NCBI GenBank assembly: GCA_001051155.2 | Contig: JYIP02000001.1 | Coordinates: 1,178,001 to 1,242,000, forward strand | DNA length: 64,000 bases | From: Chrysoporthe austroafricana | Lineage: Eukaryota > Ascomycota > Sordariomycetes > Diaporthales > Cryphonectriaceae | Reading direction: 5' to 3' | Shown: positions 36,551 through 48,438 of the stretch, one piece after another | Layout: every line of letters starts with the position of its first letter | Numbering within the stretch: the stretch's first letter is position 1 | Notes under the pieces: generated by a model | The model's database searches: none | The model's input: only the letters and a program-made list of their open reading frames with translations | What the model was told of the DNA's origin: nothing | Translations under genes and position numbers: made by a program

Positions 36551-38230
36551 GCGGACCGCCTATCGCATGAGGCATGGCATCGGTAACACTGGGACTATGG
36601 GGTTGATAGCAGCCAGGTTGGGCTGAGTTCGCACTGCACCGCTTCGCAACACGGGTTCATCGTTTTCCTTTCCTTTCGTCCTAGCCAGCGGGTGTTTTTA
36701 ATCTACGAGACCTTACGCATATGTATGATACTACGACTCAGCAACCTTTCTTTGGTACACGGGGTATCGAGCTACATAGAGATGTCGACAACCTAAGAGG
36801 GCGGTAATACGTCACTGATAAGAGACAAATAAATAGCAAGAAATCTGAACACTCAAATCTACAGCGTCGTCGCTGAGAGTGGGTTCTCACGGCTGTGAAG
36901 CCGCGCCGGCTTAAGTAGGGCCTCGGGGACCCACGCCTTGAAGTCGCAGAGCCGGCTTTAGGCGCCGGGGCCAAAATCCTGTGTGCAAGGCGATGAGCGC
37001 CGTGACCGAGCCGCGAGGGACAGCCTTGTACTCACAAGACTAGCTCTTCTGGCTTCTGCTCCCGCCACTACAACCTTGTGAAAGTCGTTCCTCTCTTCTC
37101 CAGACCCACATTGCATTCCGGGGCCCGTTCCCGGGCCTGCGCAGGGTGCATCGTGTCTGCCTATCTCAAGGCATCAGAGCTAAGAATATGGCAAGTTGGA
37201 ACAGCGTGCTTCTGTGCATCGGCGACGTGGTGTGATGATGGAGATCATGAGAAGTGGTCTATACCTTAGCGTAGCTCAGGGTCATCTGCAATGTAATGGT
37301 ATTTGCAACCCAGATCCATTTAGCCTTTCGGAGTCGCAGTCCGTAAATTTGAATCGCCCGAGGCCCCGGATAATGTATTGGCATATTAAAAAAAAAAACA
37401 AATCGCTTCAATCGCTATGGCATGATTCGAGCGGGAAGAACCTTAGTCGACGGGCTTCATATCATTAAATTAAATCATGAAACAAAAGGTTGTCAAGAAT
37501 CTTGGGGGTGCTCAATCTATAAGTAGAGGCATTCTTTTCCTTAGGCTTACCTTTTCAGTGCCCCGTTCTTACGCCGGCGACGTGAACTTGCCTTGGAAAA
37601 CATCCTGATCTTCGCGAATCTCCGTATCTTCGACTCAAGAAACTTGTGTGCGCCTGCATACGAAGACACAATCCTTCCCATGGCCTCTTATTCCATACGG
37701 AGGCGTGGACTCCGAGACGTGTTGGACAGCGAGGTCAGCCGCACAGTCCAGTTGCCTCTTTTGGCCATCTCCGCCCTCTGTGGTTGGTGGATATTCCCCA
37801 GTACCCTCACGAATAACGTCGACGTCGTGACTCGCGACAAAAGCAACCTTCGAACGCCTTCGCCTCCATTGGAGTTTTCGAAAAGGCGAACCACAATACC
37901 ATTCCCTCGATTCCCGTTTGGGACGCCGGCACATAAACCAGTCTGCTCCGTGGCGCGCCACCAGAACCAGCAGGCTCCGCGTTCCCAACTCGCTGGTACT
38001 ACGAGACGGACCTCAACCGAAAAACAGGACATTCGAGCCGGCTAGGATTTGAAGGATCTTAGTGGCTTTGAGGGCCGCCAACCCGAGAAGTGATGGGAGA
38101 TTTACCTTAGCGGTGCCTATCTTATGGTATTAAAGAGCAAGGCTGATCGCCTCGTCTCCTGTGTAGGTATTATGGAACCCTGCTGTCCCCAGGCTTCCTC
38201 TTGCTATTCGTTTCGAAGCATAATCCAACG
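36551..38230. other. Intergenic region and cellulase promoter
   Basis: This is 1.7 kb upstream of the GH6 gene. A frame at 37593-38045 has no domain and weak codon bias, and I do not support it. A TATTAAAG sequence lies about 100 bases before the GH6 ATG, and a CTGGGG (minus strand, 38187-38192) matches the CreA/Cre1 SYGGRG consensus. Confidence 0.5.
38187..38192 (-). promoter_or_regulatory. Possible CreA/Cre1 carbon-repressor site
   Basis: CTGGGG on the minus strand, about 40 bases upstream of the GH6 ATG, fits the SYGGRG consensus of the fungal carbon catabolite repressor. A single hexamer occurs often by chance; the support is the position before a cellulase gene. Confidence 0.3.
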
Positions 38231-40446
38231 ATGGCCGCTCAAAGGTTTCTCCTCGCCGCTGTCCTAGCGTCTCCGGCGCTGGCCATTCCTATCCTCGAGG
38301 ACCGTCAAGACTGTGGCGATGTATAGTATGTCGGACAACATGAACACCCCTGACGGGAGTCTCAAGCGCGAGGCTGACAGACACGTCTTAGCTCGCAATG
38401 TGGTGGAACTGGATGGACAGGAGCGACGTGCTGCGCTTCTGGAAGCGTATGCTCCTACCAGAATGATTACTACTCCCAGTGTATTCCGGGCACGGCTGTA
38501 CGTCTCTCCGCCCTCTATTAAAATATTTCGGAAGCTGAGCAAGGCTGCAGACAACGACCGCAGCCTCTACCTCGAGCTCTGCAACATCAAGTTCGGCATC
38601 CACACCCACATCCACGAGCGCGTCAAAGACAAGCACTACCGCCACGTCCGTCACTTCACTGACGACAACAGCCCCAGCGGGCACTGGCACGTAAGTAATT
38701 GGGAGTGTCATCAGTCCCCCCATTTGCTGGGAGCGACAATTATATGCGCGAAAGTTGAGAGTGCAGGCAGCTCAGATGAACTTGTGCATTGTTCCCAATC
38801 AGGACGAAATCTAACTTTCGTGTTTATAGCGGCACTGCATCATATTCAGGTAACCCTTTTACCGATGTGCAGATGTGGGCTAATGTCAGTCATCGAGACA
38901 CCCCATAGTCTGAGATAGGTCTGCTGACATACAAACAAGGCGTATTATGCATCGGAGATTTCTGCTTCAGCCGTCCCTAGTTTGACCGGCACCCAGGCGA
39001 CACAGGCCTCTGCTGTGGCAGAGGTGCCAACCTTCCAGTGGCTGTAAGTAATGATTCCCGCCTGGGAGATCGTAATACAGAGACATTCCAGACGGAACGG
39101 GACTAATAGAACTGTTGTGAAGTGACCAAGCTGCTAAAGTCGACACACTCATGGTCGACACGCTCTCGGACATCCGCGCCGCCAACCAAGCCGGTGCCAG
39201 CCCTCCCTATGCTGGACTTTTCGTGGTGTACGATCTGCCCGACCGCGATTGTGCTGCTGCAGCCTCTAACGGCGAGTACACTATTTCAGACAATGGTGTT
39301 GAATATTGTTAGTCTCCTCTTTCTACTTGAATACAGGGACCCTATCTCTCCTCCTTCGCGGGAAAAAAGACAAAGGCAGCAGGATGCGGGAACTTTGCGG
39401 CTCCAAGTGAGGTTGTTAACGTGTACCAGATTATGAGTATATTGACAGCATCAAGGCTGTCATTGAGGAGTACTCTGATATTCGCCATATCCTCGTCATC
39501 GAGCCCGACTCCTTGGCTAATATGGTGACGAACCTCAACGTTGCTGAATGTGCCGCGGCCCAGGATGCTTATTACGAGTGCATCAACTATGCTCTCATCC
39601 AGCTTAACCTGCCCAACGTGGCTATGTACATTGACGCTGGTCATGCTGGCTGGCTTGTGAGTGTCGAATCCTGCCCTCCGTTCACTTCTCTCCGGAGTTG
39701 AGTCTGTTGGAGCCCGTGAGCCGGCATTAGAAGCCAAGGCATGTATACCTTGGCTTCTCGGACGGCTCAGCGGGAGCTCTCGCTGCATCTCGTGGCTTGA
39801 ATTGTAAAGGACCGTCACTAATGCTGCTTCCACCACAACAGGGCTGGAGTGCAAACATCGGACCTGCCGCCGACCTCTTTGGCCAGGTCTACGCCAACGC
39901 GTCCCAGGCTGCGGCCATTCGTGGGCTCGCGACGAACGTCGCTAACTATAACGGCTGGAACCTGGCATCTGCTCCTTCAGTAAGTACCCACAGGCGGTGT
40001 TTCCCTCTCTCCCTCCTCGCCCCCGGATGAACGACATGCTCATCAAGCGACCACAGTACACCTCCGGCGACTCGAACTATGACGAATATCTCTACGTGAC
40101 CAACCTGTCCCCGCTGCTGCAGGCGCAGGGGTTCGACGCCTACTTCATCACGGAACAGTCCCGGTCCGGCGTCCAGCCGACGGAGCAGCAGGCTTGGGGC
40201 GACTGGTGCAACGTGATCGGGACGGGCTTTGGGACGCGTCCCACGACCGATACGGGCCTAGACATCGAGGACGCGTTCGTGTGGGTCAAGCCCGGCGGCG
40301 AGAGCGACGGCACCAGCAACACGAGCTCGTCGCGGTACGACTACCACTGCGGCTACTCGGACGCGCTGCAGCCGGCGCCCGAGGCCGGGACCTGGTTCGA
40401 GGCCTACTTCGTCCAGCTGCTGACGAATGCGAACCCAGCCTTCTAA
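38231..40446 (+). CDS. GH6 cellobiohydrolase with N-terminal CBM1
   Basis: This is a secreted exo-cellulase that releases cellobiose from non-reducing cellulose ends. There are nine exons: 38231-38325, 38392-38497, 38551-38690, 38830-38884, 38940-39043, 39123-39307, 39430-39656, 39842-39979 and 40057-40446 (479 aa, all phases closing). It has a signal peptide (1 to about 18), a CBM1 at residues 28-62 (six Cys, with aromatic residues W40, Y54 and Y58/Y59), a Thr/Ser linker (about 68-115), then the GH6 domain. The catalytic Asp lies in DLPDRDC (D209), the EPDSLAN segment follows, and the conserved [11 protein letters not shown] near the end carries the second functional Asp. Length and order match Trichoderma Cel6A/CBH II. 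The CBM1 exon is not visible in any long open frame; it appears only after splicing. Confidence 0.95.
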
Positions 40447-41416
40447 ATGAAAGGATGGGTGTCCTTCTGCGTCTTGGGGGGCCTCCAGGGCTCGAGGGAT
40501 CCGGCTGAGGGGCTTACATAGGAGGTGGGTTGATGAGATGAGAGTAACCTATGTATATAAATTTGAGATGAATGGGACTTCAGCATTTGGCAGACGAATG
40601 TATATACAAGCTATGAGTTCTTCTCCGCTGTCGTATTCCTTTTTTCCTTTTTTCTTTTTTTTTCCCCCCACATTTCCTTCCCCTTCTCTCCTTTGGGAGG
40701 CTGATACGGAGGGGGCTCGAGGGGCTCCGACGTTGACGCTACGAAACCTGTTACGAAAAGCAGGCTGGTGTTGTGTCCCGAGAGTGGAGATCAGGTCCGA
40801 CGATACAAATGAGACATCAAGTTACTTCCCTCCTACTGGCCATCCTCGAATACGCATTTAAGTTGAGAGGTTAGGAGAAGCAAGGGACTTGGGCCAAGAT
40901 TCAGTACAGCCCATAGAGAGTTTACTGTATCCCAGCAATTCAGTGAGAGAAGATACCTATCTCTATATATTACTAAAAATATATATTTCTTAAATATCAG
41001 ACCAATATGCTAATTGGTCACTGAAATATTGAATGATGAAGTAGGACCGCGTCAGTTTATTATTAGCCTGTATTCCTTCAACGCACTTTTGCGATCCATA
41101 GGCACGCATTGTAGATATGTAGCCGATATCAACTGCTGTTGACCCGTGTGGGTCTGCCGGTGAGTCACGCCGGCGCGTGCAGAAATCCTCCAAGCAGTCA
41201 TACTCGGGTAGGTATCGTGCTGCGTGCGTGCTGCGTACGTGCTGCACGGCTTCTCCGGTGTGATACACTCCGGACTTTTCAAGGCGTGACAAGGCTGCCC
41301 GGTAGTCTTTCTGTTGAGGTCGGCCAAGCCAGCGGCAGTGAAGTGCTGACGTCGACCCAACACCAACCGCCCTCAAAACTCAAGTGAGCGAACAGTAGGC
41401 ATCTCCAGGCTTAGCG
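40447..41416. other. Intergenic region
   Basis: This is 970 bases holding the GH6 3' UTR and the GNAT promoter. It includes a pyrimidine-rich, T/C homopolymer-like tract at about 40627-40692 and short GTGCTGC-type direct repeats at about 41215-41245. No gene is seen. Confidence 0.5.
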
Positions 41417-42280
41417 ATGGCGTCGACGACTCCCCCACAGAAGGCCCGCCTCCGCATCCGCCGCGCAACGCCGGCCGACCTGCCGGATCTCACCCGGATC
41501 CACTTCGATGCCTTCGGCCCCGACATCATGAATCGTCTGATGTATCCCGACGGCGTTAGCGACAGCGCGATATCTGAGTTCGCCAAGGACCTCTTCCCCC
41601 CAGCGGCCGAGGGCGAGGAGCCTTCGAAGACGTCTCCCGTCGAGACCATCATCATGGCAGCCGAGCTGCAGCCGGACGAGGAGCATGCCAGCCCGGAGAT
41701 CGTTGCCTACGGCAAGTGGACGCTGGTGAAGGAGCCGCTCCCGGAGGAGAAGTGGAATGTCCAACGGAGCATGACTGCTGAGGAATTGGGCGAGGGAGTG
41801 GATGTGGAGGTCGTCAATGCCTTCATCGGGGACTTGCGGCGACTAAGGAGGAAGTACATGAAGGGAGATCCGGCCCTGCGTGAGTTGGACGCTACCCCCC
41901 CCCACAGGATGACCAATACCCATAGCTACTGTCATGTTGAACTGACACGGTTGGTCGCAGACCTGGAGATCCTCGCCTGCAGCCCCAGACGCCAGCGCCT
42001 GGGGGCCGGATCTGCCCTGCTCACCTGGGGCAACGAGCTCGCCGATAGGGAGGGCAAGATGTACTGGCTGGAGGCGTCCCCTAGTGGATGGCCTCTTTAT
42101 AGGCGTTTCGGCTTCGAGGACGTCGAGCCTCAGGACATCAGGGTCACCGAGCTCTGGGGCCAGACGAGGGAGGAGCACGAGGACTGGGGCGCCAACTCAG
42201 GCGTGGCTCTGGCAGGCCCCCTTGCAGACGGTTGCCACAGGACGATGGTGATGAAAAGATTCCCACAGAAGGCTCACTAA
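41417..42280 (+). CDS. GNAT-family N-acetyltransferase
   Basis: This is a predicted acetyl-CoA-dependent N-acetyltransferase of 260 aa, from exons 41417-41879 and 41961-42280. The N terminus has the beta1-alpha1 pattern (RLRIRRATPADLPDLTRIHFDAF). The acetyl-CoA pyrophosphate loop is RQRLGAGSALL (R/Q-x-x-G-x-G/A), which lies directly after the intron. LEASPSGWPLYRRFGF is the typical alpha4-beta7 segment. Splicing at GTGAGT and GTCGCAG replaces an odd Pro/His/Thr stretch with the join PAL-H-LEILACSP, which fits the fold. This type is common and expanded in filamentous fungi. The acceptor substrate is unknown. Confidence 0.88.
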   Translation: MASTTPPQKARLRIRRATPADLPDLTRIHFDAFGPDIMNRLMYPDGVSDSAISEFAKDLFPPAAEGEEPSKTSPVETIIMAAELQPDEEHASPEIVAYGKWTLVKEPLPEEKWNVQRSMTAEELGEGVDVEVVNAFIGDLRRLRRKYMKGDPALRELDATPPHRMTNTHSYCHVELTRLVADLEILACSPRRQRLGAGSALLTWGNELADREGKMYWLEASPSGWPLYRRFGFEDVEPQDIRVTELWGQTREEHEDWGANSGVALAGPLADGCHRTMVMKRFPQKAH

Positions 42281-43284
42281 ACACCTTTCACACCCCCCGA
42301 GGCGCTTCGTGTGGGTAGAGGCGGGCCGCGAGATAGTGGGACTAGCAGCCGACGGGCTCTATGGAGAAGCTAGAAACAGCCGAATAACACCTGGTATGTA
42401 GCGGATGGCACATGGTCATCTTCATGTCTCCGCCACCCGGATGCCTCTGGTTCCGCGGCGCCATCCCGTCTCGTCCGGCCGGCTTGGGCTGTGGTAAGCC
42501 GGCTAACGCAGCCGCTGTGCAAAGCCCACGGCGGCTTCGGGACTGTAGGCCATGACGATGAGTATTTTTATCCGCGCAGCTACTTAGTGCGATCATTTCG
42601 CCGGTCCCTGTAGACTGATCAGCGACACGGTCAAATATAGCACAGTACTACGGCCCTATCCGTCCTTCTTTGAGCCGAAACAGACGTGTACGTGAGCCGG
42701 TGCAGTTGCGCTAGATCGGCATCCTACGTAGCATCGCACCCTACTGTAGCGGCATCGAAGCGGCGGTCAGCGGGTTCTGGTCGACAATTGAGCAGATAAA
42801 GTCACCATGTCGAGAGATTAACTTCGACTAATGCAACGGAAGCGGTTGCTTCCACCAGAGTTCCACATTTCTTACGGTATCCCATTGCATGTGATCGAGG
42901 AGGGGCCAGAGATAGCCTTCTTGGGGCGCGCTCGGTGCGGCGGGGCTCAGAGCGATGATGGGACAGACTTGAAACGCTTTATGTTCTCAGGACCCCTACC
43001 TGTTGCCGACTCCATATTACCCTTTATCCTCACAGACAAGTCCTTTTCTTTCTATTTTCCGACCTTCAAGGTCATTCAGCTTCTCCATCTCAACTCCTCC
43101 ATCCCATCTGAGCAGCCTGAGGGCCACACTTTGCGGCTGCGGAAGACGTGCATCGTTGACGAGCCGGACCGCGACGCATTGTTCACCAACCCGCGACAAC
43201 ACTTATACGAACTTGAAGTATAAGTAGGCAATATTGACGACCTGATCCTATCCCGGACTTAACACCTCAGTCTCACCCGTCAAG
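42281..43284. other. Intergenic region
   Basis: This is 1 kb before the oxysterol-binding protein gene. A plus-strand frame at 42831-43223 lacks a domain and is probably chance. Nothing else is seen. Confidence 0.5.
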
Positions 43285-44839
43285 ATGAGCCTCGAAGTCG
43301 GGGCTCTGCCCTCTCCTACAGGGCCGTTCAGCCCAAGACACAACATGAAGAGTCACTCTTTCGAGACGACTCGAAGTCTAGACACATGCAGCTCGAGCAA
43401 AGTCTCTATGTCTTCCCGGCTCCGGGACCTGGTCAGGGTAAGTGTCATCTAGATCTATACCGAGGGCGGAAGAGCGAGGTAGGGTAGGGTAGAGCACGTT
43501 GAAGCTTAGGGCTCGCGACGCTCATCTCCAATTCCCGCAATACTCTCGTAGCACTCGAGGAGGCGTGGTCCCAGCCGGGCTCGATACTTCTGGCTAACCC
43601 GACTCCACCAACTCGTAGTTCTTATCATCCGTATCTGGGGACTTGAGCAACGTCACCGCGCCGCCGTTCTTCTTGGCGCCGTCGTCTGTCGTCGAGGTGG
43701 GCCACTGCTGGTCCCAACGGCCGGGCGTGTTTGCGGCGCCGGCGCTTGAGCCCGATGAAGCCAAGCGGAGCCTACTCGTGCTGCGTATGATCCTCATCGC
43801 CATGCGCAGTCAGTTCTATGTCGCGGGCTCGCCCACGGTGAGCATCAAGAAGCCGCTGAACGCGTTCCTTGGTGAGCTGTTCCTGGCGTCGTGGACGCAT
43901 GAGCCGGCCAGTAAGCCCACGGAAGAGAAGAAGAGGAAACAGAAGGAGAGCGGGCTGGGGCTGGGAATGGACAGCGGGGACGGCATGCCCGCCTCGACCC
44001 GTCTGGTCGCTGAGCAGGTCAGCCACCATCCGCCTATCACTGCCATGGCGATCATCGACGAGGAGCACGGCATACGAGCCGACGGCTATGCACGTGTGGA
44101 GATGACGTTCAGCTCGGGTGTGGATATCAGGCAGGTCGGCCATGCCATCCTCTCGATCGACAGGTATGATGAAAAGTACCTGATCCCCCTCCCGGACGTC
44201 AAGGTCCGCGGCTTCCTCTCGGGGCGCCTGTATCCCGAGGTGCTGGGTACCTACACCATCGTCTCGAGCTCGGGCTACGTGAGCGAGATGAAATTCACCG
44301 GGGCGGGAGTATTCAGGGGCAAGAAGAATACCTTTGAGGTCATCATGTACCGCAAGGACGACCCGAAGAAGACGCCCCTCTACGAGGTCGCCGGGTGCTG
44401 GAGCGAGGGCTGGACGGTCAAGGACAGCAGGACGGGCGAGGTGCTGGAGAGGTACGACGTCGACGCGGTCGAGAACATGCCTGCGCCCATAAATATCGAG
44501 CCTGTGGAGAGGCAGGATCCATGGGAGTCCAGGAAGGCCTGGCGGGGTGTCATGGACGCGCTGAATAGGGGTGGCTTTCGCGAGGCGGTGGCGGAGAAGT
44601 CGAAGGTGGAGCAGGCGCAGAGGCGAATGCGAGCTGAGGAGAAGAAGGGTGGGGAGACTTTCGAACCACTCCTGTTCAGGAGCAAGAAGGGCGAGGAGCA
44701 TGGGATCTTCCACCAGCTCGCTAAGGGCACGAGCTGGCAGCTGCACGACGAGAAGACGAAGGGCGTGTGGCGGATTGATGACGACAAGGTGGCCGGCGCA
44801 CAGAGACCGTTCAGGGAAGGTCTCACCCCTTTGGGCTAG
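43285..44839 (+). CDS. Oxysterol-binding protein (Osh/ORP family, Kes1-like)
   Basis: This is a lipid-transfer protein exchanging sterol or phosphatidylserine for PI4P at membrane contacts. The exons are 43285-43437 and 43619-44839 (457 aa), joined in phase through donor GTAAGT, a GGCTAACCC branch region and a CTCGTAG acceptor. After a 51-residue Ser-rich N terminus the ORD begins with the lid and core segment FLSSVSGDLSNVTAPPFFL. The family signature EQVSHHPP lies near residue 183. The end holds the ELAKGTSWQL-like HQLAKGTSWQL segment and WRIDDDK. No PH or ankyrin domain is present, so it is a short-form, Kes1-like member. An alternative in-frame start is the ATG at 43345. Confidence 0.92.
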
Positions 44840-46986
44840 TATCAATGGTGGAATTGTAGAGCTACTTGATTTGAGCGCTGGCGTTCGAGGGTTATGCTTA
44901 AGAGTATGGATCACCTTAGAGCCGTCCATGCACAGGAGGTCATCTATTCGCATAGTGTATCCGAACTGCATATGACAAAGACATTATTGTACATGGATAA
45001 TCTCTTGTAGAAGAGGAAGCAGAAATTACTTACACTATGACCGTTTCTTGGATTTAACATCAACAACGTGCTCATGGCGCATAACTTTAATAGGGCATCC
45101 TTCTCAGTCGAGCGAGACAGACCAGCGAAAACTCATGGAACCATTGTTTGCTCGCAGAGAGAATGGTAACCAGAGAAATGATGGATCAGATAATGATGAA
45201 AGTCCGCAGATGCTCCTCCAGGTAGGTAAATGACCTATAAACGTTACATTTCTTTCGTCTTAGTATTTGATTGTGTAGCTAGGTACCTGTGTGGTTGCTT
45301 CGCCGCAGATGCTCAAGCATGTCTTGACACTGGTCAATGTGGCCCCTGTCGTTGGCCGAAGTACATACACTGTGCGAGGCCGACTGTATATACCATAATT
45401 CATCCTCACTTTTAGCGAGAGCTACTACGCGTACTGTCTTTATTTCTCAATCACGGCCTTCGTTAGCTGATCATGACGGGACACAGTCTTTCATTAACGC
45501 CTTTAGATCAATCAACAGCGTAGTGGAGCATGTGAGGATTCACGGGCGAGAATACGCCCCTTTAGAGTAAAATGCTAATGGGGGATATGATGCTAGAGGC
45601 CTCATCTTGCCCGGAAGTGCAATAGAGCCCAACATGCGAAGGCATCCCCTTCGAGATCCCTGGAGCACATTGTGAGGATACCCCGGCCGCACATGGGACT
45701 CTAGTAAAACGCCGCCCACTTCCCGGAAATCCTGCACGTTGGTTTAAACACACCTTCCGTACTCAGAAATGTCTTTGATGGCGAATACTTGAAGCGGTTT
45801 CAACTATCTCTTGGGTGAGGGGGGCGGCTCTGTGAGTTACATTGCCGCGCGGAACTACATTCGCCGTCTGTGCTTCGACATTCTAATCAGAGTACACGTA
45901 ACATAGCCCCAAGAGTGAATTTATTTAGGCTGGTCCTCCCCAGCTAATAGCCGCGCTCCAACTCGCGAGTAGAGGTATCGCGTAGGATAGGGAGCTAGCC
46001 TCTTGGCACGACAGAGCTATATTTCACTTTGCGGGCTCCTCACTTAGATCACCTTTATCTGGCATGTCGGAGTCTAGACCGCTGCAGAAGCGGTATAGAC
46101 TGGCAACTCGCAGCTTTAGTGATGCTCTTGTCCGCGGAATCCTTCAAGCTACGCGGCTGGCGAGCAAGCACTCCAAAAAGGATATCCTTTCTGAAGTAAT
46201 CCGCACATGTCCGGGATCCAGTCGCTATGATCAAGATTCCCATCCTACATGGCATCAGATTCCACCTACCGGAGCTGACACTGTGGCAAGACCCTGGCAA
46301 ATGCAGAATCTGGAGCTGGACCTGCTCGTGCTGCTGTCCAGCTTTTTGTCTTAAGCTTACCCCGGTTTTAATGGGTCCTGCGATGGTGACGCGTAAGATG
46401 CACTCCTGCGCTGCGACTCCAAGCTGCAGCCAAGGCTGTGTGTTTCAATCACACCCGCGAGCAAGTCCCGGGCGACCAGGGGACGGGACCAATCAGAATG
46501 CGGACATTAATATTTGACCGGTATTGCTGGGAGGAGATGACCTGCTGCTTTTGAACTTCGTCGAGATCGACGTCGTGTACGTTATGTGACGAAGCGGTCC
46601 GTCCAGGCCACTTTGGCAAGAGATCATCAACACGCAGGGACTGTTGACATCGTTGTTGTACACATCCTCCTGCCGCCTGCATGATAGGATGTGCCTTCAT
46701 CTCGCGGAAAGTGGGCACAGGGGCGAGTCGAATAGGAGCTTAGGACGTTATGGCGGGAGATGATGTTCTCGATGTGCAAGACATCGCCATGTTGTATTCA
46801 AACGACCATGGCTTTCACATCTTTCCTTCGGCTATATAAGACGACTCTCTTCTCGATGAATATTCGTAGTTGAACTCTCAAAATTATCACTCCTTCAAGG
46901 CCGAACGCAGTCTTTCAGCGACCTGAACTTGAATTCGCTGTTCACTTTGTTTTGTTCCGAAGCCCTAAGCACAGACTTTCGGCACA
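44840..46986. other. Gene-free stretch (2.1 kb)
   Basis: No long or motif-bearing frame is present. A 61-codon Cys-containing frame at 45230-45415 was considered and not accepted. The last 150 bases include a TATA-like CTATATAAG at about 46832-46840 that probably serves the dioxygenase gene. Confidence 0.5.
46832..46840 (+). promoter_or_regulatory. TATA-box-like element of the intradiol dioxygenase gene
   Basis: A CTATATAAG sequence lies about 150 bases upstream of the dioxygenase ATG, followed by a pyrimidine-rich stretch. This spacing is compatible with a TATA box plus a leader of roughly 120 bases. Confidence 0.4.
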
Positions 46987-48438
46987 ATGATCTTCACTCA
47001 GACCCTCATCCTGGGCCTCGCAGCTCTTGCTGTTGCTCATCCGGGCCATGAGGAAGAGGAGCGCCGCCGAGCCATCGAAGCTCGTGAAATGCAACGATCG
47101 AACAAGAGGGCTCTCGAGAACTGCGCTGCCCAGCTCGAGGCTCGGGGCCACACTGCTCGTGCCGTTGAGCGCCGCAAGAACACCTTAGAGAAGCACCGCC
47201 TGGCGAGGGGCATTGCCAAGACTTGTCAGTGTGCCCGTGTCGCGAGCTAGAGATCTTCGAACTGTATATATGCTGATAATTTCCAGCCCCTATCGTCAAG
47301 CGTAACACCACAGAAGTCCTAGATACCGACCATGAGGGCGATCTCAACGCTACAACCGCCGCCAGCGACGAGACTGTGAGTAGCCCTCAACATTTTATAT
47401 CATATCCATTTCTAGATCTCCATGTGGGATCACCGAGTCTTTGGATACTGGCGCATATTATACTTTGTCACACCTGCAGAAAATCTGAGCTATGTCATAT
47501 TACACAATCTCTCTATTAGGAAGTCTTAGCTGACGAGGTTCAAAGTACGTCTTCTCCGACGATACTTGCGTAGTGCTCAACCCTGAGGGCGAAGTAGGCC
47601 CATTCTACGTCCTGGGCGAGTACGTTCGATCCGACCTGACCGAAGATCAAGAAGGCGTCAGTATTGTTTCCGATCTTCAGTTCATCGACGTGACTACTTG
47701 CGAGCCTATTCCTGGTGTTTGGGCCGATGTTTGGAACGCAAACTCTACTGGCGTCTACGCAGGTAAGGCTCCCCTTTTGAGACGTAAATACTGCCAAATT
47801 GACCCACCGGTGCACACCCAGGCGTCCAGGAGAACGGCAATGGTAATGCGGATGATGCATCCAACTTGAACAATACTTTCCTTCGTGGCATCCAGCAGGC
47901 CGACGACGACGGTGTCGTCCAGTTCACTACACTCTTCCCAGGCCACTACTCCGGAAGGACCAACCACATTCACATTGTGCTGCATGAGAATGCCACTGAG
48001 CTCGCTAATGGCACAATCACTGGCGGCAGCGTCTCTCATATTGGACAATTCTTCTGGGACCAGTCCCTAATTGACTTGGTGGAGGCGACCAGCCCTTACA
48101 ACACAAACACCAACCCGATCACGACCAACGCCGAGGATCATGTTTTCGGAGAGGAGGAGACTACGGACACTACTTCTGACCCTGTGTTCAACTACGTCTA
48201 CTTCAGCGAGGATGGTGATTTGAGTGAGGGCCTTTTCACTTGGATCCTGGTTGGAATCAATACAACGGCTTCGTACAGTATGTGTCTCTCCGATCCATCT
48301 ACTAAAGAGCGGTGATTGACGTATGGATTTGCTGCAGCACCGAGTTACTCCTTCGAGCTGACTGCTGGCGGTGGCGTCGCTGTCAGTGGTGACAGCACCG
48401 GCCCCGGCACAGGCTCCATTCCCGGAGGCCTTCCTTAA
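46987..48438 (+). CDS. Secreted intradiol ring-cleavage dioxygenase
   Basis: This is a non-haem Fe(III) enzyme that cleaves catechol-type rings between the hydroxyls, here with a secretory signal (MIFTQTLILGLAALAVAHPG). The exons are 46987-47224, 47287-47375, 47546-47762, 47822-48277 and 48338-48438 (366 aa). A basic helical stretch (about 30-78) precedes the core, which starts near NPEGEVGPFYV. The iron ligands expected for the fold are visible: Tyr in WNANSTGVYAG, Tyr in FPGHYSG, and both His in TNHIHIV. The C-terminal tail is Gly/Ser-rich. The third exon's acceptor (CAAAG at 47541-47545) was chosen because it follows a CTGAC branch and is the only one keeping the frame; it is the weakest junction. 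Extracellular fungal members are associated with plant or lignin phenolics; that role is inferred here. Confidence 0.87.

Noticed and set aside
37593..38045. 150-codon frame upstream of the GH6 gene
   Set aside because: No domain, mixed codon use, and a position inside the likely cellulase promoter.
42831..43223. 130-codon plus-strand frame before the oxysterol-binding protein gene
   Set aside because: No domain, and it runs into the 5' leader of a well-supported gene.
43772..44971. 399-codon minus-strand open frame opposite the oxysterol-binding protein gene
   Set aside because: It is the antisense shadow of a strongly supported coding exon; GC-rich third positions keep the reverse frame open. 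It has no domain.
45230..45415. 61-codon Cys-containing frame with a hydrophobic start
   Set aside because: The cysteines lie both inside and outside the leader, there is no intron or good promoter context, and it is too short to support without expression data.
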